Shown here: one piece after another, positions 34,936 to 43,636 of the stretch
How positions within the stretch are numbered: the first letter of the stretch is position 1
Layout: every line of letters begins with the position of its first letter
Assembly: GCF_014640335.1 (NCBI RefSeq)
Contig: NZ_BMGT01000002.1
Location: 620,001-684,000 of the forward strand
Direction of reading: 5' to 3'
Source: Edaphobacter dinghuensis
GTDB taxonomy: Bacteria; Acidobacteriota; Terriglobia; Terriglobales; Acidobacteriaceae
Length of the DNA: 64,000 bases
The notes under the pieces: model-generated
Told to the model about the DNA's origin: nothing
The model's database searches: none
Seen by the model: the letters and a program-made list of their open reading frames with translations, nothing else
Made by a program: the position numbers and the translations under genes

Positions 34936-35032
34936 GGTTTAGAGACTACAACACGGCAGGAAGTGGCGTGGCGGGAGGCAAGACCGTACAATCAGAGCAG
35001 GCGGTCGTTTCGGCCGCTTCAAGGAGATGCTC

Positions 35033-35458
35033 ATGTATCCAGAGATTATGGTGATTCCGATGCGCGAGGAGCTTACCCGCGCAGGCCTGTCCGAGGCCCG
35101 CACAGCAGCCGATGTGGACGCTGCCCTGGCGCAACCGGGAACGACGATGGTGGTAGTGAACTCGATCTGTGGATGCGCGGCAGGCAAGATGCGCCCCGGC
35201 GTTCGCCTGGCGATGCAGCACAGCGCCAAGCCCGACCACGCAGTAACGGTGTTCGCTGGCCAGGACCGCGAGGCGACGGAGAAGGCGCGCAGCTACTTCG
35301 GCGGTCATCCTCCGACCTCCCCGGCGATTGCGATTTTGCGCGACGGCCAGTTGGTATACCTGATGCAGCGCTCGGCGATCGAGACCTCGACCGCACCGGC
35401 CATCGCTCAGGAGCTGACGCGGGCGTTCGATACCTACTGCACAACGACAACTGCCTAA
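35033..35458 (+). CDS. BrxA/BrxB-family bacilliredoxin
   Basis: 141 residues. The active site is Cys46-Gly-Cys48 in VNSICGCAAG, the CGC signature of YphP/YqiW-type bacilliredoxins, followed by the conserved GHPPTSPAIAILRDG segment. These proteins remove bacillithiol or other low-molecular thiols from oxidised proteins, or act as thiol-disulfide isomerases; whether this organism makes bacillithiol is not shown. ATG 35033 is preferred to ATG 35027, because the AAGGAG at 35021-35026 directly abuts the latter and is 6 bases before the former. Terminator follows. Confidence 0.9.
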   Translation: MYPEIMVIPMREELTRAGLSEARTAADVDAALAQPGTTMVVVNSICGCAAGKMRPGVRLAMQHSAKPDHAVTVFAGQDREATEKARSYFGGHPPTSPAIAILRDGQLVYLMQRSAIETSTAPAIAQELTRAFDTYCTTTTA

Positions 35459-35480
35459 AGCTTTCATTGATTTAAGCCGC

Positions 35481-35523
35481 AAAGAGAGTTGGAGATCGCC
35501 GTATGCGATGTCCAGCTCTCTTT
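35481..35523 (+). terminator. Terminator after the bacilliredoxin gene
   Basis: AAAGAGAGTTGGA (35481-35493) pairs with TCCAGCTCTCTTT (35511-35523), with ATCGC/GCGAT in the loop, followed by CTTCTTTT. Confidence 0.8.
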
Positions 35524-35592
35524 CTTCTTTTAAAGAAAGAAGCCTGTCTGAGTTCTTGTACCTTGCCCTCAGGTGTAAGGTCTTGGCGGCCA

Positions 35593-35644
35593 GGCGAAAT
35601 ACAGGGATCTCTCCACTCCGCTGCGCTCCGGTCGAGATGACGTG
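35593..35644 (+). repeat. 52-base dispersed repeat, copy A
   Basis: Identical to 36788-36839 except for one base (A for G at its 15th position). It starts GGCGAAATACAGGG, then TCTCTCCACTCCGCTGCG, and ends GTCGAGATGACGTG. It lies between the bacilliredoxin terminator and the AAA+ gene. Confidence 0.9.
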
Positions 35645-35754
35645 TTGGCATAATGTGCGCTCCGGTCGAGCGTATCTTTTATTACGCCCTCTGGAAATAT
35701 GCTTGATGCTTTAGTCTGACTCATCTTGTAGCGGTTTTTGCCGATGAAGCAGCT

Positions 35755-36717
35755 ATGGCAACCTTCAGCCACATCTCTTCTTCTTTGCAGGCCGTTGCGG
35801 GGATAGAACCGCAAGGCGATCCTCTTACCTTTCCCTATCTGCTCAAGCGAGCTGATGGCGAGATTGTCGGCGACAGCGCGGCGATGAAGCGGCTGCGCTT
35901 GCAGGTTCGGCGCATTGGACCGCACTTTCGCGCGGTGTTGATTCACGGCGAGCGTGGCGCTGGGAAAGAGAGGGTCGCGCGCGCGCTGCACCAAGAGAGC
36001 GTCAGGACAGATGAGCCGTTCGTCGTGGCTGCTGCGGGCAACCGGATCTCATACCTGATGAAGATGGCGCGGGGAGGCACGCTGTTTTTTAAGGGCATCG
36101 ACGAGATGCCGCTGGAGACGCAGGATGAGCTGCTGGAGTCGCTGCGAAGACATGAGTGGTCGCAGGAAGGGCTGGCCGCTCCGCAGAGACTAGGCATACG
36201 GATGATCGCTTCGACGAGGCAAGATCTGCGAGGACTGGTTGCGTCGGGTCGCTTCCGTCAGGAGCTTTATCAGCGGATCGCCATGGTACAGATCGGCGTG
36301 CCTTGCCTGCGCGAGAGGATGGAGGACCTGCCTGCGCTGACGATGCACTTTCTCGCCGGGTTTGAGAGACAGTACCGGCAGACGATCACGATTACGAAGA
36401 GTGCGATGGAACTGTTGCAGTCGCATGATTGGCCGGGCAATGTTCAGGAGTTGAAGAGCGTGTTGCAGGATGCGGTAGTGAAGAATAGGGGCGGAGCGAT
36501 TGAGTCGTGGGAGATCGTCTTCTCTCCGTCTACGGAGAAAAGCGGCGGGCAGACCGCTGGAGAAGACCAGACGAAGGCAGCCCGGTTGCAGGAGGTGGTG
36601 GACCGGCATGTGCTTCGTGTTCTGAATGACTGTGCGGGAAATAAGCTGCGCGCGGCGGAGTTATTGGGGATCAGCCGCTCGACGCTGTATCGAATGCTGG
36701 ATGGGCGGTCTCTCTAA
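35755..36717 (+). CDS. AAA+/Fis-type regulator lacking the sigma-54 GAFTGA loop
   Basis: 320 residues. An AAA+ domain like that of NtrC enhancer-binding proteins: Walker A GERGAGKERVARALH (about 66-80), GTLFFKGIDEMPLETQDELL as Walker B region, MIASTRQDLRGLVASGRFRQELYQRI sensor I, and a C-terminal Fis helix-turn-helix (NKLRAAELLGISRSTLYRML). Between Walker A and Walker B the segment is shortened and the GAFTGA loop used to contact sigma-54 is missing. It therefore probably cannot activate sigma-54 promoters and may act as a repressor or partner. No receiver or PAS domain is present; about 50 N-terminal residues are of unknown role. Confidence 0.82.
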   Translation: MATFSHISSSLQAVAGIEPQGDPLTFPYLLKRADGEIVGDSAAMKRLRLQVRRIGPHFRAVLIHGERGAGKERVARALHQESVRTDEPFVVAAAGNRISYLMKMARGGTLFFKGIDEMPLETQDELLESLRRHEWSQEGLAAPQRLGIRMIASTRQDLRGLVASGRFRQELYQRIAMVQIGVPCLRERMEDLPALTMHFLAGFERQYRQTITITKSAMELLQSHDWPGNVQELKSVLQDAVVKNRGGAIESWEIVFSPSTEKSGGQTAGEDQTKAARLQEVVDRHVLRVLNDCAGNKLRAAELLGISRSTLYRMLDGRSL

Positions 36718-36763
36718 GAGCCTGTCTGGTAACTATCATGGATGGTGATCTCTCCGGTGAGAA

Positions 36764-36839
36764 AGAACAGGCAACGGCAAGAACAACGGCGAAATACAGG
36801 GGTCTCTCCACTCCGCTGCGCTCCGGTCGAGATGACGTG
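36764..36839 (+). repeat. Composite dispersed repeat, copy B
   Basis: The left part (36764-36780, AGAACAGGCAACGGCAA) repeats 28476-28492. The right part (36788-36839) repeats copy A at 35593-35644. The two modules are joined by GAACAAC. It lies between the AAA+ gene and a convergent permease-like gene. Confidence 0.85.
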
Positions 36840-36893
36840 CTTTTGAGTTTGGATAAATGTTGCTTTAGAGCTTTGGGCTGATTCTAAATTGAT

Positions 36894-38414
36894 TTATGAA
36901 GTGCCGGGAGCAGCAAGGTTGGCTTCCGGGAAAAGAACGTCCCAGGATGAATCGAGATAGAGCCAGCGCTGGGTGCTGAACCAGCTTGTCGGCATCTCGG
37001 GGACGTGCAGCAGACCGTGGCCGCCGACGCAGATCAGTTCGGTTCCATTCCATGCGAGGAAGGTTCTGGAGGGCTGTCCGACGCGGGCGGGGTTTGTCAG
37101 CTTGCCGAGGCAGACGGGGCAGCGTTTTCGTTGGTCGCGAAGTGCCCAACGCAAGGCGAAGAGGCAGAGCGAGAACGAGGCGACGATCTGAATGTAGTCG
37201 GAGGTCTCGGGGCTCATCGAGCGGCTGAGGTAGGCGAGATCGATCGAGCCAAAGTAGACGATGGGGAGGATCAGTACGATCTTCGTTGCGAAGAAGACCC
37301 AGCGGCGGAGTTGCCTGGCGTTCGATAGCTTGTGATGGATGGCGGCGTACTCGCCTAGCGGCAGAGACGTGGTGGCCGGGAGTGCAAGGAACGCGAGGAT
37401 GACGGTGAAGAGAAAGATGTGGAAGGTTCCGCGGGCCTGGCTCGATAGTGAGTTGCAGGTGAGGTAGTCTGTGTCATCCGGCCCAGCGGAGACGGAGACG
37501 TCCCATTGATCGGCAAGATGTTTGTGTTGGGGTGAAGGTATGAGATGGCCGATTAGGAATCCTCGGGCTTCGGCGGGGATGCTCGCAACGTTCAGGTCAG
37601 GTTCGAGCAGCCAGGCGTCGACGTGTCCGGGAAGCCTCCATTGATCGGCGGGAATGACTCCGACGATTTCGACCGGGCGGTTGCCTACGGCGATGGTCTG
37701 TGCCGTCGCTTCTCTATCCTTACCAAAATACTTTTGCCATACCTCCTGGGTAACGACGAGCCTAGGCAGGTCGTTGTGGAGGATGTGATCGGGATTTAAG
37801 AGTTGAACCGGCAGGCCAAGCAGCTCGAAGAGGTTGCGGCTGGATTGTGCGACGGAGAGCTTTATCGAGTGTTGCGGCGATAGAGCCACTGGGCTGACCG
37901 TAGGGTGGTAGAAGGCGAAGTCGCTGAAGAGCTGCTGTTTTTTGACTCTCCACGCGCGAAACTGTTCTGCGCGAATCGTCGGATGAGATGTTCCCGACAG
38001 CCCTGCGCGGGTGATGAGCATGAGGTGGTGCGGGTCGCGATAGGGCGAGGGCTGTGAGGCGATGCGAGCGTTGGGCAATGCCATGAAGAGACACCACGTT
38101 GCCAAGGCGATGCTTGCCAGAAATAAGAGGCAGCGATCGGCGGAGGAGAGGTGCTGCTTTGGCGGGAGTGCGTTGCGGAGGTCTTTGCGCAGACAGAGGG
38201 CGTCTTGAAACGCACCGAAGCAGAAGTCGGCGACTTCGTGTTCGGCTTGCCAGAGAATCTGTTCTTCGGCACCGCAGGCTTGGCGGACGTGCCATAGCTC
38301 GGCTCGCCACTCCTTGAGCCACTCTGCTCGCTGATAGCGAGGGACCAGCGATGACGCAGCGATAAGAGTCGCGAGGTCGATCGCACTGAAGGCACGAATC
38401 GCCAGGCGCTTCAT
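36894..38414 (-). CDS. ADOP/MacB-like membrane protein without a clear transporter core
   Basis: 506 residues. The first 85 residues are cytosolic (YQRAEWLKEWRAELWH), then a membrane helix (LFLASIALATWCLFMALP). A periplasmic MacB_PCD-like domain follows, containing LVVTQEVWQKYFGKDREA and PVEIVGVIPADQW. Three membrane helices lie near 330-425 and a cytosolic tail has a zinc-ribbon-like start (CPVCLGKL) and ends with YLDSSWDVLFPE. It resembles one half of the acidobacterial duplicated orphan permeases, which are usually larger and paired with PadR regulators. PadR immediately precedes it, overlapping by ATGA. Function unknown; membrane stress or efflux is a guess. Confidence 0.7.
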   Translation of the reverse strand: MKRLAIRAFSAIDLATLIAASSLVPRYQRAEWLKEWRAELWHVRQACGAEEQILWQAEHEVADFCFGAFQDALCLRKDLRNALPPKQHLSSADRCLLFLASIALATWCLFMALPNARIASQPSPYRDPHHLMLITRAGLSGTSHPTIRAEQFRAWRVKKQQLFSDFAFYHPTVSPVALSPQHSIKLSVAQSSRNLFELLGLPVQLLNPDHILHNDLPRLVVTQEVWQKYFGKDREATAQTIAVGNRPVEIVGVIPADQWRLPGHVDAWLLEPDLNVASIPAEARGFLIGHLIPSPQHKHLADQWDVSVSAGPDDTDYLTCNSLSSQARGTFHIFLFTVILAFLALPATTSLPLGEYAAIHHKLSNARQLRRWVFFATKIVLILPIVYFGSIDLAYLSRSMSPETSDYIQIVASFSLCLFALRWALRDQRKRCPVCLGKLTNPARVGQPSRTFLAWNGTELICVGGHGLLHVPEMPTSWFSTQRWLYLDSSWDVLFPEANLAAPGTS

Positions 38415-38728
38415 ATGGATCCGACCTCGGTGGACGGGATCAGCTTAGTGAGGAGAGGATATCGTTTGCGCGAGGCTTCGAGGGTGATATTGCCGGCGCG
38501 TGTGAGCTTGTAATACTTTCTCGGCGGGCGCTGCTCGGAGTCGGCGATGGATTGCTGCTCCCAGTGAGAGCGAATCAGCTCGTCTCGCTCCAGGCGTCGC
38601 ATCGCGGGATAGACGGTTCCGCTGGGAAGGCCGGTGACCTCCATGACGCTGAAGCCGTAGATGTAACCGGCGTTGACGGCCTGAAGGATAAGCGCGGCGG
38701 TATGAGAGAGCCGAGGTTCGCCTGTCAT
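38411..38728 (-). CDS. PadR-family transcriptional regulator
   Basis: 105 residues, the short PadR subfamily-2 length. The winged helix is seen in AALILQAVNAGYIYGFSVME, the recognition region TGLPSGTVYPAMRRLERDEL and the wing RPPRKYYKLTRAGN. PadR proteins repress their own operon and are relieved by small ligands. Its TGA overlaps the ATG of the permease-like gene, so both are one unit; the PadR likely controls it. Confidence 0.92.
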   Translation of the reverse strand: MTGEPRLSHTAALILQAVNAGYIYGFSVMEVTGLPSGTVYPAMRRLERDELIRSHWEQQSIADSEQRPPRKYYKLTRAGNITLEASRKRYPLLTKLIPSTEVGSI

Positions 38729-38809
38729 GCGGCCATTCTAACTATGTAGCACACTACTTGACTAGAGGGAATTTTTCTTTCGATGTGGCTTTGGTGATTC
38801 GAGCAAAAC

Positions 38810-38887
38810 GCAGATTCCCTTCGGGAATGACAAGCAAGGCAGCGGAGGGATGCAGATTCCTCCGCTGCGCCGCGGTATGGCAAGCAA
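38810..38887 (+). repeat. Pair of GCAGATTCC repeat units
   Basis: GCAGATTCC (38810-38818) and GCAGATTCC (38852-38860) each precede a GC-rich stem and then GGAATGACAAGCAA or GGTATGGCAAGCAA. The first unit contains the hairpin TTCCC-TTC-GGGAA. Same intergenic style as other repeats here. Confidence 0.5.
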
Positions 38888-38914
38888 TAACAATAACAAG
38901 CGAGGACAGGAAAC

Positions 38915-41200
38915 TTAGTTCCCTGCCTTTGCAGCTCCCGCCTGCTCGAGGGTGAAGGCTGCGGCCTGGAAGTCGCCACGGAGCTCGACATCGACTCCGT
39001 GATTCATCCAGTAGGCTCCGCTGGCAGAGTCTGGAGTGTCTTTCGCCAGCTTTCCGTCGAGGGCGGAGATGCGATAGTTGGCTTTGGCATCGAGGCCACG
39101 GAGGTAGATGCGAGGGTAGGGGTATAGCTCGCGGCTGGAGTGCAGGAAGGCGAATGTGACTGCCTGCTTGCCGTCGCGCGAGACGGACTCGGTGACAGAC
39201 TGCTCGCTGTTGTCTTCGGGTGTGATGAGGCGGTAGAGCGAGCCGCGCTGGACGGTCTCGCGGATTGACTTGTACTGAGCCACCATCTTCTTCGCTGTTG
39301 CGAAGTCTTCCGGCGTCCACTTGTTGAGGTTGGCGCCGATGCCGAGCGAGCCCTGCATGGAGGAGAGGAAGCGGTACTCGAGCGAGAGCGTGCGCTGGTT
39401 GACCCACGTCGGTGAGTCGGTGACCCAGGCCATCATGACTCCGGGGGTGTAGGCGTAGGTGAAGCCGTTCTGAATGAGCAGACGGTCGTAGGCGTCGGTG
39501 TTGTCGGAGGGCCAGACCTCATCGGTGTACTGGAGGATGCCCAGGTCGACGCGGCTGCCGCCGCCGGAGCAGCTTTCAATCTCGACGTTAGGATGCTTGG
39601 CACGCAGCTCGGCGAGGATGGAGTAGAGATTGCGGATGAAGTCGACGTAGACCTTCTTTTGGTCTTCGGGAGCGACGGCGGGCCAGCCGGGTTCAGACCA
39701 GTTGCGGTTGTAGTCCCACTTGAGGAACGCGATGTCGTTTTCTGTGAGAAGTTTGTCGAGGAAGCCATAGACGTAGGCGCGCACATCGGGACGGGCGAGG
39801 TTGAGTACGAGCTGGTTGCGGCCTTCGGTGCGCGGGCGACCGGAGAAGTTCAATACCCAGTCAGGATGCTTGCGGTAGAGATCGCTGTCAGGATTGACCA
39901 TCTCCGGCTCGACCCAGAGGCCGAAGTCCATGCCGAGGGAGTGGACCTTGTCGATGAGCGGCTTGAGGCCGTGGGGGAACTTTTGCGGGTTGACGTACCA
40001 GTCGCCGAGGCCGGCGTGGTCGTCTTTGCGCTGGCCAAACCAGCCGTCGTCCATGACGAAGCGTTCAACGCCGAGGGTGGCGGCCTTTTCCGCGAGCGCC
40101 ATCTGACCGGCTTCATCGACACGAAATTCTGTTGCCTCCCATGAGTTGTAGAGGACCGGGCGCAATTTGGGAGTTGGCGCGTGAGGCAGCAACGAGTCAA
40201 TTTCGAAGCGATGCATGAGACGCGATGCGCCGCCGATGCCATGAGCGGAGTATCCGCCGTAGAAGTAGGGGGTCTGGAAGTGCTCGCCCTTTTGCAGACG
40301 GTAGCCGAAGTCGAATGCGTTGAGTCCGCCGGTGACGCGGACTTGCTGGAGTTGATCCTGCTCGACGGAGATCTGCCAAGAGCCGCTCCAGCCGAGAGCG
40401 CCGAACCATACCGGGCCGCTGTCCTGATCGTTGTTGCCGACGTGGTCGATGGCGAACCATGGGTTGTTTTGCGCGCCGGTGGTGCCTCGGCGGCTTTCGA
40501 GCACGGTTTTGCCGGGATGAATATCCTGCTTCTGTACATTCCACTCTCCGGCCCAGCGTCCGGTGAGGTAGCGCAGACGATAGTCGGTGCCGCGGGGCAG
40601 GTTCCATGTTGCGGCAGCGACCTGCTCGATGGTGAAGGGAGAGTCGGTGCGGTTTTCGATGTCGGCGGAACGGCGGAGGATGCCGGTCTCGGGGTCAGCC
40701 TGATATTGGAGAGTGACGTAGACTTCGCGCGAGATGTCTTTCATGACGATGTCGAGCTTGTTGCCGTCGATGCGGTGCGAGACGTATTTGAGGACGAGGT
40801 CGCGATTACCGTCGGGGAAGGTGATTTTGAGGTCGGGTTCGACGAACAGACCGCCACCCCAGCCGATGAACTCGTGCGGCGTGGTTGTGATGGGGAGATC
40901 GAAGGACGCAGCCTCAGGCATAGCTTTGGCGGCGGGAAAAGTATCGTCAGCGCCCAGGCGCTTGCCCCAGTAGAGGGACTGGACCTGCTGATTCTCGTTG
41001 ATGCCGAGGACGTAGCTGGTGTTAGCGGCATCGATGCGGAAGATGCGAGTGGTAGCATCGTAGCGAATCGTGGCGCCCGTCTGTGCCATGGCGGCAACGG
41101 CATGGAAGCCGGTAAAGACCAGGAGTGCAAGCGCGCAGAGCCAGCTGATGCGGCGGCTTCCGGATAAAGATGCGAATGATGCTTGGTGTTTCACGTTCAT
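38915..41200 (-). CDS. Alpha-galactosidase, glycoside hydrolase family 36
   Basis: A 761-residue secreted enzyme (signal near residues 17-40, LCALALLVFTGFHAVAAMAQ). It has an N-terminal beta-supersandwich, then the barrel with MDDGWFGQRKDDHAGLGDW, LWVEPEMVNPDSDLYRKHPDW, the nucleophile Asp496 in FLKWDYNRNW, ESCSGGGSRVDLGIL, and the acid/base Asp566 in WPSDNTDAYDRL. It removes alpha-linked galactose from oligosaccharides or side chains of mannan-type and other glycans. Divergent from the GH127-GH31 genes across an operator-bearing region. No stop or frame break. Confidence 0.94.
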   Translation of the reverse strand: MNVKHQASFASLSGSRRISWLCALALLVFTGFHAVAAMAQTGATIRYDATTRIFRIDAANTSYVLGINENQQVQSLYWGKRLGADDTFPAAKAMPEAASFDLPITTTPHEFIGWGGGLFVEPDLKITFPDGNRDLVLKYVSHRIDGNKLDIVMKDISREVYVTLQYQADPETGILRRSADIENRTDSPFTIEQVAAATWNLPRGTDYRLRYLTGRWAGEWNVQKQDIHPGKTVLESRRGTTGAQNNPWFAIDHVGNNDQDSGPVWFGALGWSGSWQISVEQDQLQQVRVTGGLNAFDFGYRLQKGEHFQTPYFYGGYSAHGIGGASRLMHRFEIDSLLPHAPTPKLRPVLYNSWEATEFRVDEAGQMALAEKAATLGVERFVMDDGWFGQRKDDHAGLGDWYVNPQKFPHGLKPLIDKVHSLGMDFGLWVEPEMVNPDSDLYRKHPDWVLNFSGRPRTEGRNQLVLNLARPDVRAYVYGFLDKLLTENDIAFLKWDYNRNWSEPGWPAVAPEDQKKVYVDFIRNLYSILAELRAKHPNVEIESCSGGGSRVDLGILQYTDEVWPSDNTDAYDRLLIQNGFTYAYTPGVMMAWVTDSPTWVNQRTLSLEYRFLSSMQGSLGIGANLNKWTPEDFATAKKMVAQYKSIRETVQRGSLYRLITPEDNSEQSVTESVSRDGKQAVTFAFLHSSRELYPYPRIYLRGLDAKANYRISALDGKLAKDTPDSASGAYWMNHGVDVELRGDFQAAAFTLEQAGAAKAGN

Positions 41201-41495
41201 GAACTAGCTCCTCACAACTACAGACTGATGCGTACCGAGCCTCCGGCAGGATGCGCCGGCGCGTGGGTGGGGGTGCTCCCCTCGGCCAAGAGGTGCAACC
41301 GAACCATGCTATGGCTTGATGAAAGAAAATTGCTGTTACCGCGTTTTGCCGGCAACGATAACAGAGAGAAGTGTATCGCCCCTTGCCTTCGGGGTGTTTT
41401 CTGTTGTTTTTGTGTTTAAAAGAAAACGTTCTCTTGACGTTTGAGGGTATAGGGGACTAGAACGGGGTGTCACGATTTTCCAGAGGAGAATTCCC
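41201..41495. other. Divergent promoter region of GH36 and GH127
   Basis: 295 bases with the operator-like palindrome at 41420-41435 and a small CCCC-loop-GGGG hairpin at 41379-41397 followed by TGTTTT. No coding sequence is seen. Confidence 0.5.
41420..41435 (+). promoter_or_regulatory. Operator-like palindrome overlapping the GH127 -35 box (site 1)
   Basis: AAGAAAACGTTCTCTT is a near-perfect palindrome around AACGTT, overlapping a candidate -35 TTGACG (41434-41439) with TAGAAC about 18 bases later. Related to 47795-47810 and 52828-52843. A LacI-type repressor site is the best guess. Confidence 0.45.
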
Positions 41496-43592
41496 ATGAA
41501 CCCTGGCCTGTCCCGTCGCAAATTCATTGCTTCCGCCGCCGTCTCGATGGTCCCTTCAGCAGTGGCTATGGCGCAACCCAAAGGCAAAGGGCTGATGGCG
41601 ATGCTGGCAGGCGAGACGTCCGCTGCCGCGCCTAAGGAGACGTTGAAGGCTGACTGGAAGGACGCGGGCGTGATCGACCTTTCCAATTCTCCTTACGCGA
41701 AGTTGAAGACGGTGCCGATAAGAGCGGTTCGCATTAAAGATGGGTTCTGGGCACAGCGCCGCAAGACGAACATTACGTCGAGCATTCCCAGCATGCATGA
41801 CGAGTTGCTGGCGCATGGACGCATGGATAACTTTTTACGGCTGCAGGGAAAGTCGACCGAGCCGCAGAAGGGGCCTGTGTACTCCGACTCCGATATTTAT
41901 AAGTGGACGGAGGCGGTTGGGTTTCAGTTGCAGAACAACGATCAGTCTGAGTTGCGACGGACTACGGACACGATGATTCGTGAGGTGGTCGCTGTACAGG
42001 AGCCGAGCGGATATCTGAACACCTACTTCAACGGAGATAGAAAGCCGCTGCGTATGCAGTACGACACGCAGACCACGGGGCATGAGCTTTATTGCATCGG
42101 CCATATGTTGCAGGGCGCGATTGCGTACTATCGGGCGACTGGTGATCCGACACTGCTTGATGCGGGCATTCGTTTTGTGAACGATTTTCTGATTCCGAAC
42201 TATGGGCCTGGTGCAAATCAGAAGGAGATCGTTTCGGGGCATCCGGAGATTGAGATGTCTTTGATCGAGCTGTCGCGCACGACTGGGGACCGCAGGTATG
42301 TCGATCTTGCAGGTTACATTTTGCATGGCGATCCGAGGATTCCGTTGAGACCGCAGCAGATTGTCTACATGTACTGCGGCATTCCGTTTACTTCGCGAAC
42401 GAAGCTGGAGGGCCATGCGGTTCGGTGTATGTATGCGTGTTGCGGAGCGACGGACTACTACCTTGAGACCGGAGACCAGGCCTATTGGAAGACGTTGAAT
42501 ATGCTGTGGGACGACCTGAATGCTCATCAGCTTTACGTCACGGGCGGCGTGGGTGCGCGCGCGGCGGGCGAGGCTTTTGGAGATGCCTATGAACTGCCGA
42601 ATGCACAGGCGTATGGAGAGAGCTGCGCGGCGATCGGCAACATGATGTGGAATTGGCGCATGCTTTCGGCAACGGGTGATGCGAAGTTTACCGATGTGAT
42701 GGAGAGAGCGCTTTATAACGGCATCAACTCGGGGATGTCTCTGGATGGAACAACGTATTGTTATCGCAATCCGCTGGCGTTCGATCCGTCGGGAGAATCG
42801 AGAGACCGGCATCTGGTGGATGGGAAGATTCGCAATGCGTGGTATGACACGACGTGCTGCCCGCCAAATCTGGAACGGACGTTTGCTTCGTTGTCGGGCT
42901 ACTTCTACAGCACAAGTCAGGATGGTGTATATGTTCATCTCTATGACAACTCGGAGATGAATTGGCATCTGAACGATGGGACGCCGGTTAAGGTCGCCCA
43001 GGAGACAAACTATCCCTGGAGCGGCGATGTGAAGATCACAGTCAGCCCGGCGAAGCCTGGCGAATTTGTCATGTACGTGCGCGTACCGGGGTGGTCGAAG
43101 AAGAACAGCGTGAAGGTGAATGGCAAAGAGTTTGCCGGAGCAAAGCCCGGAGAGTATCTGGCGATTCGGCGGCAATGGGCTGAGAACGACACCATCGATC
43201 TGAGCTTCGATATGACGACACATCTGCTGAAGGCTAACCCTGCGGTGACCGAAGACCGCGGAAGAGTTGCGTTTCAGCGCGGACCGATTGTGTTCTGCAT
43301 GGAGCATCTGGACCAGGCAGACCATAACGCTGGTATGAATCTGGCTGGCTATATCGTTCGTCTCGACGGAGAGACGACGACGCACTTTGAGCCGGAGCTT
43401 TTGAACGGCGTAATGATGCTGAGCCATCCGGCGATGCTGAGTGACATTTCGAGCGATACCGGACTGTATTTTTCTGCGGCTACGCCAAAACCCAAGGAGA
43501 CTGCGACGACGATACGACTGATTCCTTACTATGCGTGGGCGAATCGAGATCCGGCTTCGATGCAGGTATGGATTCCCTATAGGGATGCATAA
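41496..43592 (+). CDS. GH127 family protein (beta-L-arabinofuranosidase-like), Tat-exported
   Basis: 698 residues with a twin-arginine signal (SRRKFIASAAVSMVPSAVAMA). GH127 landmarks are present: DGFWAQRRKTN near the N-terminus, the catalytic glutamate and zinc ligand in GESCAAIGN (Glu375, Cys377), and the second cysteine pair in DTTCCPPNLER (Cys454, Cys455), which includes the proposed catalytic nucleophile. The last 200 residues are beta-rich. It should remove beta-L-arabinofuranose from arabino-oligosaccharides or glycoproteins. RBS AGAGGAG precedes ATG. Followed after 44 bases by GH31, so probably one operon. Confidence 0.88.
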   Translation: MNPGLSRRKFIASAAVSMVPSAVAMAQPKGKGLMAMLAGETSAAAPKETLKADWKDAGVIDLSNSPYAKLKTVPIRAVRIKDGFWAQRRKTNITSSIPSMHDELLAHGRMDNFLRLQGKSTEPQKGPVYSDSDIYKWTEAVGFQLQNNDQSELRRTTDTMIREVVAVQEPSGYLNTYFNGDRKPLRMQYDTQTTGHELYCIGHMLQGAIAYYRATGDPTLLDAGIRFVNDFLIPNYGPGANQKEIVSGHPEIEMSLIELSRTTGDRRYVDLAGYILHGDPRIPLRPQQIVYMYCGIPFTSRTKLEGHAVRCMYACCGATDYYLETGDQAYWKTLNMLWDDLNAHQLYVTGGVGARAAGEAFGDAYELPNAQAYGESCAAIGNMMWNWRMLSATGDAKFTDVMERALYNGINSGMSLDGTTYCYRNPLAFDPSGESRDRHLVDGKIRNAWYDTTCCPPNLERTFASLSGYFYSTSQDGVYVHLYDNSEMNWHLNDGTPVKVAQETNYPWSGDVKITVSPAKPGEFVMYVRVPGWSKKNSVKVNGKEFAGAKPGEYLAIRRQWAENDTIDLSFDMTTHLLKANPAVTEDRGRVAFQRGPIVFCMEHLDQADHNAGMNLAGYIVRLDGETTTHFEPELLNGVMMLSHPAMLSDISSDTGLYFSAATPKPKETATTIRLIPYYAWANRDPASMQVWIPYRDA

Positions 43593-43636
43593 GAACAGAC
43601 GAAATTTGCAGGCGACATCCCTATAGGAGAGGTCTG

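Noticed and set aside
41379..41397. CCCC-loop-GGGG hairpin followed by TGTTTT as a terminator
   Set aside because: No plus-strand gene ends upstream of it; the stem is only 4 base pairs.
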